From Myxococcales bacterium (lineage in GTDB: Bacteria > Myxococcota_A > Polyangia > Polyangiales > Ga0077539): a stretch of DNA of 44,931 nt. The position numbers were made by a program, and so were the translations under genes. Positions 7,383 to 15,771 of the stretch are shown one piece after another; the first letter of the stretch is position 1, and the number at the start of each line of letters is the position of its first letter. Where the stretch lies: assembly GCA_013298625.1 (NCBI GenBank), contig JAAFIF010000084.1, positions 1 to 44,931 of the forward strand. Direction: 5' to 3'. The notes under the pieces were generated by a model. That model was not told where the DNA came from. It made no database searches and saw only the letters and a list, made by a program, of their open reading frames with translations.

Positions 7383-9452
7383 ATGCGACTTCAGGACTGC
7401 CTCGAAGCGCTCACGGCCAGCGAAAGGGCCGCGCTGCGAACGCGGAGGGGTATTGTACTCGACCCCAACAAGCGGATCGACGAGGTCGAACAGACCGCGC
7501 GCGCGCTCGTGGCCGAGACCGACCTGCGCAAGAGCAAGTTTCCCATCGAGGTGCGCTCGCTGCTCCAGCGGCTCGCCGCGAGCAACGGCGTGCTCGCGGA
7601 CGGCGTGTCCGACCCAGGCGCGCAGCTCCTGCTCGACCTCGGGATCGCGTTTCGCGTCCGCGAAGGGGGCAAGGGCTCTGCTGCGCGAAGCGGCAAGCGG
7701 CTCGCGATCGGCGTGCTGGTGTTGCCGTCGGCGTTTCTCGTGCAAGTTCCGCTCGCGGACGGCGACGACCCGCGCTCGTTGCGGGCGCTGCTCGGCCGCG
7801 CCGAGCACGAGATCGTCGGGTTGATGCTGCAGACCGTCGTCGGCAAGCCGTTGCCCGTCGCCGGTCCGCTCGCGCTGCAAGAGGTCTGGGAGGTTCTGTC
7901 CAAGCCCGGCGAGCTCGAGGCGCGCATCCAAGCGCTCCCGTCGCAAGAGGCGCGGTTGCTCGACGCGATCGAGCGCTCGGGCAGCGAGGTCACCACAGAC
8001 GAGCTGCTCGCGCTCGACCAGACGCCCGGGCTCTACCGCACGGCGTCGGGCATCGCGGTCCCCAAGCGCGGGGCGCCGTACATGTTGCAGCGGCGCGCGC
8101 TGTTGTTTCCCGTGGGCGTCGATCGCTTCGTGTTGTCGACGGAGGTCTCGCGGCTCGTCGGAGCCTCGCGCGCCAACGAGCGCGCCGAGCGCAGGGCGCA
8201 CTTGCTCGCCACGCTCTCGGGCGACGACCACGCCCCGTCTCGCGCGCGCTTCTCTCGCGACCCTTCGCCGGTCATCGCCGCATCGCTCGGAATGCTGCGC
8301 GCGTGGGAGGTCACCCTCCGCGACGACGTCGCTGTCCCGCGCGCCACGATTCGCCGCATCGCCGAGCGCCTCGGCGAGCGCGAAGAGTCCGTCTCGCTGT
8401 TGCTCGCGCTCGCGCGCTCGTGCGGCCTCGCGCGGCTCACTGCGGCCAACGCCTCGGTCCCTGCCTCGATGACTCGTATGCAGGTGAGCGACATCGCCAA
8501 CCTCGTGCGCAACGCGTATCGCCGCGGCGGATCGTGGGACGAAGCGCGACAGACGCCCGAGGTGCTCCGCGGCGCGGGCGACGCTTCGTCCAGCGTGGGG
8601 ACGCTTCTGCGCACGATGCTGTTCGACGCGCTCGACGACAGCGTTCGCGACCGTTGGGTGCCCGTCGAGCTGCTCGTTCGGCTCGTGATGGAGGACCCGC
8701 GGACGCTCGGCGCTCGCCGCATCCACGAGCGCGCGCGCCGCGAGCGCGCGGGGCAGTTTCGCGACGCGCTCGAAGACGCGCTGCGGGCCATGCTGGTCGA
8801 GTCGCTGCCCGCGCTCGGCCTCGCGGACGTGGGCGAAGACGGCGCGGCGGTTCGCTACCGCGTTCGCGACCGGGTCGCGCACGACCTCAACGCCGAGCCT
8901 TCGCTCAGCCGCAGCACGCTCGAGGTGCCCGCAAACACGCCGGTGTACGCGGTGCTCGGCCTCGCGGACTGCGCCGAGCCCGAGCATGTTCGCTCGGACA
9001 GCGGCGCGGTGCTCTTCAACGTCGGCGTCAACGCCATCGCCCGCGCTCGCGCTCGGGGGCTGTCCGAAGCGCAGATCGTCGAGCGATTGAAGGCCCTCGG
9101 CTTGAGCGCCCCATTTCACGGCGCGCTCGGCGAGCTCGCGACGAGCCTCGGCTCGACGCACGAGGTCGAGACCATCGCGCTCTCGGGCGCGATCCGCGTG
9201 GACGACGAGGCCGTGCGCGCGTCGTTGCTCGCCGACGCGTCGCTGCGGCGGATGATCGTGGACGTGGACGCTGGACCTTGGCTGCTGGTCAAGCCCGACG
9301 TCGATACGGCGCGGCTGATGGCGCGGCTGCAGCGCGCGGGCGTCAGGGCCAACGTGGTCGAGCCGACGCGCTCGCACAGCGAGCCGCCCCCGCCAGCGCA
9401 CGACTCGGTGCGGCCCGCGGCGGCCGCTGGCGGGCTGCGCAAGGGCGGCTGA
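7383..9452 (+). CDS. XPB-N / Helicase_C_3-like helicase-associated protein
   Basis: 689 residues from an ATG at 7383. No signal peptide, membrane segment or ATPase motif is visible. The protein is a chain of helical, winged-helix-like segments. The last about 150 residues follow the pattern of the XPB/Ssl2 N-terminal (Helicase_C_3) domain found in stand-alone actinobacterial and myxobacterial proteins: a strand, then NVGVNAIARARARGLSEAQI, a leucine-rich middle, a strand with WLLVKPDVD and a final helix ending RAGVRANVVEP. Such proteins are thought to assist a helicase. The divergent neighbour is an exonuclease. The real-gene call is strong and the family call moderate. Confidence 0.6.
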   Translation: MRLQDCLEALTASERAALRTRRGIVLDPNKRIDEVEQTARALVAETDLRKSKFPIEVRSLLQRLAASNGVLADGVSDPGAQLLLDLGIAFRVREGGKGSAARSGKRLAIGVLVLPSAFLVQVPLADGDDPRSLRALLGRAEHEIVGLMLQTVVGKPLPVAGPLALQEVWEVLSKPGELEARIQALPSQEARLLDAIERSGSEVTTDELLALDQTPGLYRTASGIAVPKRGAPYMLQRRALLFPVGVDRFVLSTEVSRLVGASRANERAERRAHLLATLSGDDHAPSRARFSRDPSPVIAASLGMLRAWEVTLRDDVAVPRATIRRIAERLGEREESVSLLLALARSCGLARLTAANASVPASMTRMQVSDIANLVRNAYRRGGSWDEARQTPEVLRGAGDASSSVGTLLRTMLFDALDDSVRDRWVPVELLVRLVMEDPRTLGARRIHERARRERAGQFRDALEDALRAMLVESLPALGLADVGEDGAAVRYRVRDRVAHDLNAEPSLSRSTLEVPANTPVYAVLGLADCAEPEHVRSDSGAVLFNVGVNAIARARARGLSEAQIVERLKALGLSAPFHGALGELATSLGSTHEVETIALSGAIRVDDEAVRASLLADASLRRMIVDVDAGPWLLVKPDVDTARLMARLQRAGVRANVVEPTRSHSEPPPPAHDSVRPAAAAGGLRKGG

Positions 9453-9533
9453 CGCACGGCCCACGAATTCAAGTGGGCAGCGAATCGACAGGGGAGGCGA
9501 CGAGCGACAGGGGCCGCGGGGCGAGCCGACGGT

Positions 9534-9971
9534 TCAGTCGCGCGCGGGCGTGATGTAGCGCTCGACGGCGAGCACGCGGCGCGTGGTGCCGATCGCGTCG
9601 TCCAGCGTCTCGAAGCTCTGCCCCAAGGTGACTTCGTACCAGACGTCGACGACCTGGTTGTTGTCGCTGACCGAGTAGAGCTCGCGGCTCTGAACAGCGA
9701 TCTCTTCGAACCCGAGCGCGGTGAGCGGTCGAACGCCATCGCGGACGAGCTCGAACAGCGCGTCTGGCGACAGTCCTGGCGCGTCGCTGCGCTGCGCTCT
9801 TGCGGTCACTGTGACGCGGATCGGCTCGGACGCGCGGATGCGAACGCCCGCCTCCATGAGATGAAGGTTCTGGCGCTCGGCGAGGTGAACCTCGTCGTCC
9901 TTGACGCGAAACACTTCGAGACCCGCATCGACGAGGGTTCTACGTAGTTCTTTGATTGGCAGCGCAGACAC
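9534..9971 (-). CDS. Conserved-looking hypothetical protein
   Basis: 145 residues if translated from the GTG at 9971; a TTG further upstream is possible. It is a soluble alpha/beta-looking protein with no signal peptide and no family I recognise. Segments that look structured include LRRTLVDAGLEVFRVKDDEV at the start and VWYEVTLGQSFETLDDAIG near the end. It is divergent from the patatin gene with 172 nt between them, and its 3' end faces the preceding gene with 81 nt between stops. Confidence 0.6.
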   Translation of the reverse strand: MSALPIKELRRTLVDAGLEVFRVKDDEVHLAERQNLHLMEAGVRIRASEPIRVTVTARAQRSDAPGLSPDALFELVRDGVRPLTALGFEEIAVQSRELYSVSDNNQVVDVWYEVTLGQSFETLDDAIGTTRRVLAVERYITPARD

Positions 9972-10143
9972 CGTGCGACGAACTCCGACGCTGCGAACGC
10001 TAACACACAACGATCGCGCGGTGATGGACAGAGTCGCGCACGATCGTCGCGCGAATCTCGCGCGTCGCGTTTCGTCCACTCGTTTGCTACGGTGCGGAGG
10101 CTGTCCGACTGAGCGAGAGCGCGCCGGACGCGGTGATAGACGC

Positions 10144-11637
10144 ATGGAGACCGTGTTGATCTTTGGCGCGCGCGAAGAGCATTTCGCGCGCATTCAGGGC
10201 GCCCGCGCGATGGGCGAGGGCGAGCTGCACCTGCCGCCGCTCGAGCCGCAAGGCGAGGCGCTGTGCTTGCTGTTCGAGCAGGACCTCAACCGCGCGACGC
10301 GCAGGCTCGCGGCGCGACCGGTGGACGCGGTGCTGCTCGACGCTCGCGGGGCGAGCGCAAACGCAGCGCTCTTGCTGTTGGATCGGCTGTTTCCGGCGCA
10401 CGAGGCGGCGGGCGCGGTGCGGCGCGGGCGCTCGATCGTCGCGGTGGACGTCGACGAGGCCGGGCTGCGCGTCGCGCACGCGGCGGGTGAGCGGATGCTC
10501 GCCGAGGTGCTCGTCTCGCCCGAGCCCGAGCGGACGGTGAGCGCGATTCGGTCGCTCTTTTCGCAGGAGAAGCGCGGTCGCGTCGCGCTGTGCCTCGCCG
10601 GCGGCGGCGTCGAAGGGCTGCTCTACGAGATCGGCGTGCTGCGCGCGCTCGACGAGTTTCTCGGCGAGCGTCGGGTGATCGACATCGATTTGTTCTTCGG
10701 AATCTCGGCGGGATCGATCCTCGCGTCGCTGCTCGCCAACGGGCTGAGCCCCGCAGAGATCGCCGATGGGCTGCGCCGCGGGACGAACAAGCTCGACCGC
10801 ATTCGACGCCGAGACATCTTCGACCCCAACGTGGGCGAGGTGCCCGAGCGGCTCGGCGCGTTCTTGAAGGACCTGTTCGGCCGCGGCGGCGCGCGCAACG
10901 TCGTGTCCGCTGCGTACAGGGCGATCCCCACCGGCGCGTTCGCAGGCGACGCCCTGCGGCGCTATCTGCAACGGCAGCTGCAGCGCCCCGGGATGAGCGA
11001 CTCGTTTCACTCGATGCGCAAGCCGCTGTTCGTGGGCGCGACCGATCAGGACACCAACGAAGCCGTGGTCTTCGGCGAGCCTGGGTACTCGGACGTTCCA
11101 GTGCACCAGGCGGTGCGCGCGTCCTGCGCGCTGATGCCGTTCTACAAGCCGCAGCGCATCGGCAACCGCTACTACGTGGACGGCGCGTTTACGCGCACCA
11201 CCAACATGCGCGTCGCAGCGAAGCACGGCGCGACGCTCGTCTTGCTCGTGGACCCGCTCGTCCCGCTGCGCGCGGACAGCCCTGGTTATGTGCACAAGCG
11301 CGGCGGATTGTTCGGCGCGATGCAGGGCCTGAAGTGCTTGATCAACGGGCGCTTCGACAAGGCCGAAGGGGCGATCCGAGAGATGTACCCCAACGTGGCG
11401 TTTCATCTCTTTCGGCCCGAAGGCGACGAGATGCGCATCCTCTCGGGCTCGCCCATGAAGTTTCTCTACCGCGAAGAGGTCGAGCAGCTCGCGTACGACC
11501 GCACGCGCAGAAAGCTGCTCGATCGAGAGACGGAGCTCAGCCGAGATTTTCAGCGCAACGGCTGGTCGTTTCGCGCGCCCGCCGCGCGCACGCGGCCTGA
11601 CGTGGCTCTCGGGTTGCTCGCGCAAGCCGCGGTGTGA
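10144..11637 (+). CDS. Patatin-like phospholipase with N-terminal pseudo-receiver-like region
   Basis: 497 residues from the ATG at 10144. The patatin domain begins near residue 147. It has the glycine-rich oxyanion loop GGGVEG (153-158, normally GGGxRG), the nucleophile elbow GISAGS with Ser188, and the dyad Asp in DGA at 346-348, so a serine-aspartate lipid acyl hydrolase is expected. The first about 140 residues form an alpha/beta region (METVLIFGAR, AVLLDARGAS, SIVAVDVDE) that looks like a receiver or sensor fold but has no clear phospho-acceptor pattern. Arg to Glu in the oxyanion loop is unusual. The BtuF-like gene starts three bases after the stop. Confidence 0.85.
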   Translation: METVLIFGAREEHFARIQGARAMGEGELHLPPLEPQGEALCLLFEQDLNRATRRLAARPVDAVLLDARGASANAALLLLDRLFPAHEAAGAVRRGRSIVAVDVDEAGLRVAHAAGERMLAEVLVSPEPERTVSAIRSLFSQEKRGRVALCLAGGGVEGLLYEIGVLRALDEFLGERRVIDIDLFFGISAGSILASLLANGLSPAEIADGLRRGTNKLDRIRRRDIFDPNVGEVPERLGAFLKDLFGRGGARNVVSAAYRAIPTGAFAGDALRRYLQRQLQRPGMSDSFHSMRKPLFVGATDQDTNEAVVFGEPGYSDVPVHQAVRASCALMPFYKPQRIGNRYYVDGAFTRTTNMRVAAKHGATLVLLVDPLVPLRADSPGYVHKRGGLFGAMQGLKCLINGRFDKAEGAIREMYPNVAFHLFRPEGDEMRILSGSPMKFLYREEVEQLAYDRTRRKLLDRETELSRDFQRNGWSFRAPAARTRPDVALGLLAQAAV

Positions 11638-11640
11638 GCG

Positions 11641-12504
11641 ATGATCACCGTGCGTGACGCCATGGGGCGCGAGGTCGTCCTCGCGAAGCCCGCGCAGCGG
11701 GTGGTCTCGCTCGTGCCCAGCGAGACCGAAGCGGTCTTCATGCTCGCGGGCCTCGACGTGCTCGCCGGACGCACGGACTACTGCGTCGAGCCCCGCAACA
11801 CGATCGAGTCCATCCCCACCGTCGGCGGAACGAAAGACGCCCGCATCGCCTCCATCGTCGCCCTCTCTCCCGACCTCGTCTTGTGCAACCAAGAAGAGAA
11901 CACGCCGCAGATCGTCCACGCGCTCGAGCGCGAGGGGATCACCACGCACGTGAGCTTTCCGAAGAGCGTGGACGAGGCGCGCGCGTTGGTCGTCGAGCTC
12001 GCGTTGCTGCTCGGGGTCGACCCTTCGCGATCGCCTGCGATTTTGCAGATGGACGCAGCGCTCGATCGCGCCAAAGAGCTTCGCGAGGGGCGCGCTCCGG
12101 TGCGCGCGTTCTGCCCGATCTGGATGGACCCACTGATGACCATCCACGGCGACACGTTCATCTCCGACGCGATGGACCTCGCGGGCGCGTTCAACGTCTT
12201 CAACGACCGACCGCGGCGCTATCCGCTCGCTGCCGACCTGGGGCTGCGCGAGCCGCTCCCTCCGTCCGCCGTGGGCGCGAGAGACACGCGGTACCCTCGC
12301 GTGACGCTCGACGAAGTGCGCGCGCGCGGCGTCGAGCTCGTGCTCTTGCCGGACGAGCCGCATCCGTTCTCCGAGAGCGACGCTGCGGTATTTCGACAGC
12401 TCGACGGTGCGCGGGTGCTCTTCGTCTCGGGCCGCGACCTCTCTTGGTACTCACCCCGTATGGGCGATGGAATCCTCGCGCTCGCCGAGGCCATCGCCCG
12501 GTGA
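11641..12504 (+). CDS. BtuF-like cobalamin/metal-binding protein without export signal
   Basis: 287 residues. The sequence matches the helical-backbone metal-receptor fold (BtuF/FepB family): RVVSLVPSETEAVFMLAGLD at the start, VGGTKDARIASIVALSPDLV in the first lobe, and a connecting long helix before the second lobe. There is no signal peptide or lipobox, so as read the protein is cytoplasmic, unlike true ABC-importer binding proteins; a family of such cytosolic BtuF homologues is annotated in many bacteria. The start ATG lies three bases after the patatin stop, and its own stop overlaps the EamA start (GTGA). No ABC permease or ATPase is adjacent. Confidence 0.8.
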   Translation: MITVRDAMGREVVLAKPAQRVVSLVPSETEAVFMLAGLDVLAGRTDYCVEPRNTIESIPTVGGTKDARIASIVALSPDLVLCNQEENTPQIVHALEREGITTHVSFPKSVDEARALVVELALLLGVDPSRSPAILQMDAALDRAKELREGRAPVRAFCPIWMDPLMTIHGDTFISDAMDLAGAFNVFNDRPRRYPLAADLGLREPLPPSAVGARDTRYPRVTLDEVRARGVELVLLPDEPHPFSESDAAVFRQLDGARVLFVSGRDLSWYSPRMGDGILALAEAIAR

Positions 12505-13439
12505 CCGAGCCCCGCTCGTCGCGCGACGCGCCTCCGTCGCCCGCGCTCATGTTTGCGGTCCTCGCTGCGGGCGTCCTCGCCATCGCGAGCTCTGCGCCGA
12601 TCATCCGCGCCATCGTCACGCGCAGCGGAGCGCACGGCCCGTCGGGCTCGGTCTCGATCGCCGCGGCGCGCATGGGACTCGCGTCGCTCTTGCTCGCGCC
12701 CGGCTGGTGGATGGCCCATCGTCGCGGCGACCGGGGGCCCGAGCGCGCGGCGACATTGCTCGCTGGTGCCTCGCTTGCCCTGCATTTTGCCTCGTGGATC
12801 TCGTCGCTGTCCTTCACGACCATGGCCGCTTCGACCGTGATCGTCACGACCAACCCCGTGTGGGTCGCGCTCGTGACCGCCGCCCGCGAACGGCGCTGGC
12901 CCTCGCGCGCGACGCTTCTCGGCCTCGCCCTCTCGCTCATCGGCGCGGTGATCCTCGCCCTCGGTGACGCCTCGTCGAGCGCGACGGCCACCAACCCGCT
13001 TCTCGGTGACCTGCTCGCGCTCGTCGGCGCGTGGGCTGCGACGGGGTACTACCTCGCGAGCCGAAGGGCGCAGTCACGCGGCGCGAGCCTCGCGACGACG
13101 GCGCCCGCTGTGTACACAACCGCCGCGCTGGTCTTGTTGCCGATCGCGCTCGTGTGGGGTGATCTGCCGGCGCTCGCGGCGCTTCGGGTCGTGCCGTGGG
13201 TGCTCGCGCTCGCGCTGGTCCCGCAGCTCATCGGACACACCGCGTTTCACTGGGCGATGAAGCACCGTTCGCCCACTGCTGTCACGACGGTGATCTTGCT
13301 GGAGCCGGTCGGGGCCGCGACCATCGCTGCGGTGGCCTTCAACGAGCGACCGTCGGCGACGACGCTGCTCGGCGCGTTGGTGCTGCTCGTCGGAGTGTGG
13401 CGCACGGCGAGCGCGGACGAAGGTACTGTAGCCGCGTGA
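12501..13439 (+). CDS. EamA/DMT-family transporter
   Basis: 312 residues from a GTG that overlaps the previous stop. Ten hydrophobic helices in two repeats are typical of the drug/metabolite transporter superfamily; the EamA signatures include FTTMAASTVIVTTNPVWVAL in the first repeat and HRSPTAVTTVILLEPVGAA in the second. It should export or import a small metabolite across the inner membrane; the substrate cannot be told from sequence. It is coupled to the MFS gene by another GTGA overlap. Confidence 0.85.
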   Translation: MTEPRSSRDAPPSPALMFAVLAAGVLAIASSAPIIRAIVTRSGAHGPSGSVSIAAARMGLASLLLAPGWWMAHRRGDRGPERAATLLAGASLALHFASWISSLSFTTMAASTVIVTTNPVWVALVTAARERRWPSRATLLGLALSLIGAVILALGDASSSATATNPLLGDLLALVGAWAATGYYLASRRAQSRGASLATTAPAVYTTAALVLLPIALVWGDLPALAALRVVPWVLALALVPQLIGHTAFHWAMKHRSPTAVTTVILLEPVGAATIAAVAFNERPSATTLLGALVLLVGVWRTASADEGTVAA

Positions 13440-14719
13440 GTGAGCGCACCCCGATCGCAGTCAGCGACGCATCGAGCAGCACCGAGAAGCCCGCGGCGGA
13501 GCAGCAGAAGTTCACGCCGTACCAGTGGAGGCTGTTCGTCTTTCTCTCGGTGGCGACGTTCTTCGAGGGGTTCGACATGTTCGCCCTCACGCAGATCTTG
13601 CCCAGCTTGCAGGCGGAGTGGAGGCTCTCGAAGTTCGAGGTCGGCGCGCTGGCGGCGGTCACGAATTTCGGGACGATGCTCGCGTACCTGCTCGTTCGCC
13701 GCGCGGATCGCTGGGGTCGACGGCGGGTGATGTCCGTCACGATCGCGGGCTACACGATTACGTCGCTGCTGACGGCCGCGGCGCAGGGGCCGATCAGCTT
13801 CGCGCTTCTGCAGTGCCTCGCGCGCGTGTTTCTCATCGGCGAGTGGGCGACGGCGATGGTGTACGCGGCAGAAGAGTTTCCTGCGACCCGGCGCGGGTCC
13901 GTCGTGGGGATCATTCAGGCGATCGCGAGCTTGGGCGCCATCGTGTGCGCCGGCGTCGTGCCGCTGATGCTGAAGACCGACTTGAAATGGCGCACCATTT
14001 ATCTAGTGGGCGCCATCCCGCTGGTGATCGTCGCGTTCGCGCGCCGCACGCTGCGCGAGAGCGAGCGCTTCGAGAAGGTGAAGGCCGAGGGCCTCGCCAA
14101 GCCTCGCGGGCTGTTCGACATCTGGAAGACGCCGCACAAGAAGCGGGTCATCCAGCTCGCGTTGATCTGGTCGTTCACCTACGTCTGCACGCAGAACACG
14201 ATCACGTTCTTCAAGGCGTTTGCGATCGAAGAGCGGCATTGGACCGACGCGCAGGTGGGCAAGGCCGTCTCGATCGCCGCGGTGATCTCGCTGCCGCTGC
14301 TCTTCCTCGTGGGGCGCATGCTCGACCGGCTGGGCCGACGCAAGGGCGCGCTGGTGGTGTACGGCTCGCTCGTGTTCGGCTGCCTCGGCGCCTTCACGTT
14401 GCGTGCGCACGGGCTCGTCGTGGTCTCGCTGGTGCTCGCGGTGTTCGCGCAGAGCGCGGTGCTGGCGCTGCTCAACGCGTACACGGGCGAGCTGTTTCCG
14501 ACGGAGGCGCGCGGGGACGCGTTTGCGTGGGCCAACAACCTGCTCGGACGCGTGGGCTACGTGTTGTCGCCGCTGGCGCTTGGGGCGCTCGCCGAAGTGA
14601 CTGGCTGGGGCCCAGCGGTGGCGTCGACGACGATCTTCGCCGCGCTCGCGCTGGTTTTTCTCTGGCTCTGGCTGCCAGAGACCAAGGGCAAAGAGCTCGA
14701 AGAGACCGCGAAGATGTAG
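13436..14719 (+). CDS. MFS transporter
   Basis: 427 residues from a GTG overlapping the EamA stop. Twelve predicted helices are present. The MFS loop motif between helices 2 and 3 appears as RRADRWGRRRVM, and its second-half counterpart as GRMLDRLGRRKGALV. The FFEGFDMFALTQILP start and the overall layout resemble the sugar/aromatic-acid-type (SP/AAHS) subgroup. The substrate is unknown. It ends the coupled group of patatin, BtuF-like, EamA and MFS genes. Confidence 0.88.
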   Translation: MSERTPIAVSDASSSTEKPAAEQQKFTPYQWRLFVFLSVATFFEGFDMFALTQILPSLQAEWRLSKFEVGALAAVTNFGTMLAYLLVRRADRWGRRRVMSVTIAGYTITSLLTAAAQGPISFALLQCLARVFLIGEWATAMVYAAEEFPATRRGSVVGIIQAIASLGAIVCAGVVPLMLKTDLKWRTIYLVGAIPLVIVAFARRTLRESERFEKVKAEGLAKPRGLFDIWKTPHKKRVIQLALIWSFTYVCTQNTITFFKAFAIEERHWTDAQVGKAVSIAAVISLPLLFLVGRMLDRLGRRKGALVVYGSLVFGCLGAFTLRAHGLVVVSLVLAVFAQSAVLALLNAYTGELFPTEARGDAFAWANNLLGRVGYVLSPLALGALAEVTGWGPAVASTTIFAALALVFLWLWLPETKGKELEETAKM

Positions 14720-14753
14720 CTCTGCCCAGGGGGAGCGGTACTCTGCGCGCGTC

Positions 14754-15716
14754 GTGCGTCCCTCGTACCTCGCGCTCTCGAGCGCAGCCGCTGTCTTGAT
14801 TTCGTGGGTCTCGATGGTCTCTGCGCGCGGGGGGCAACCCGGGCGCCTCGCGCAGAGCGCGCCCGCGTTGCGCGGCGACGGCGGCGCATCGTCAACGGCA
14901 TCGGACGCGAGCGCGCTGCCCGCTGCGCAAACCGTCGACGGCATGCTCCTCGTCCCCGGAGGAACGTTCGTCATGGGCGCCGACCGCGAGGGCGAGGGCG
15001 ACGAGCGGCCGGCGCATCGCGTGACGGTGGCGTCGTTTTATCTCGACGAGACGGAGGTCACCAACGAGGCGTACCAGCGCTGCGTCGACGCGCGCGTGTG
15101 CGTCGCGCCGGACCCGAACAGCGCCGACCTCAACCACGTCGGTCCCGACCGGCGCTTTCGTCGTCCGCGGCAGCCGGTGAGCTCCATCGACTGGACCAAC
15201 GCGAGGGCGTACTGCCGCTGGGTCAACAAGCGACTTCCGACGGAGGCCGAGTTCGAGCGCGCGGTGCGCGGCGACGACGGGCGGCGCTATCCATGGGGCG
15301 ACGATCGCGCGACGCGCGCGCACGCGGTCTTCGGCGCGAGCGTGACCGAGGACGTCGCGACCCATCCGCTCGGCCGCGGCCCCTACGGCCACCACGACCT
15401 CACGGGCAACGTGTGGGAGTGGATCGAGGACTACTACGACCCGTTCGCGTACCGGCGCGCGAGCGCCGCGCAGGGCCGTCCCGGCTCGTGCCGCGAGATC
15501 CTCGCGACGCTCACCGAGCTGCGTGCGCGCCGAATGCAGGGATTTACCGGGTCGAATCCGATTCCCACCGAGTGCGAGCGCAACCTGCGCGGCGGCGCGT
15601 TCAACTTCGACCGCTACGGCATGCGCAGCACGAACCGCGTCCACCACCCGGGCCGCTTTCGCCTGGTGATGTCGGGGTTTCGTTGTGCGAGGGATGCGCA
15701 GCAGCCCGAGCGATGA
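14754..15716 (+). CDS. Formylglycine-generating enzyme (SUMF1)-family exported protein
   Basis: 320 residues from a GTG. The N-terminus is hydrophobic (LALSSAAAVLISWVSMVSA) and reads as a signal peptide or anchor. The body has the FGE-sulfatase pattern: LVPGGTFVMGADREGEGDER, YLDETEVTNEAYQRCV, INTERNAL helix WTNARAYCRWVNKRLPTEAE, YPWGDD, the hallmark LTGNVWEWIEDYY, and a final GGAFNFDR...GFRCAR. The copper-binding cysteine pair of true formylglycine enzymes is not evident, so a non-sulfatase role, as in most bacterial members of this family, is likely. Its 3' end lies within a 28-nt direct repeat. Confidence 0.88.
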   Translation: MRPSYLALSSAAAVLISWVSMVSARGGQPGRLAQSAPALRGDGGASSTASDASALPAAQTVDGMLLVPGGTFVMGADREGEGDERPAHRVTVASFYLDETEVTNEAYQRCVDARVCVAPDPNSADLNHVGPDRRFRRPRQPVSSIDWTNARAYCRWVNKRLPTEAEFERAVRGDDGRRYPWGDDRATRAHAVFGASVTEDVATHPLGRGPYGHHDLTGNVWEWIEDYYDPFAYRRASAAQGRPGSCREILATLTELRARRMQGFTGSNPIPTECERNLRGGAFNFDRYGMRSTNRVHHPGRFRLVMSGFRCARDAQQPER

Positions 15717-15751
15717 GAATGCAGTGCGAGGGATGCGCAGCAGCCCGAGCG
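15685..15751. repeat. 28-nt perfect direct repeat, period 39
   Basis: The 28-nt unit beginning GTGCGAGGGATGCGCAGC occurs at 15685-15712 and again, unchanged, at 15724-15751. The first copy encodes the last residues of the FGE-family protein; its stop lies in the 11-nt spacer. The second copy lies in the short gap between two convergent genes. Confidence 0.9.
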
Positions 15752-15771
15752 TCCCCCCTTTCTGCAGCCCG

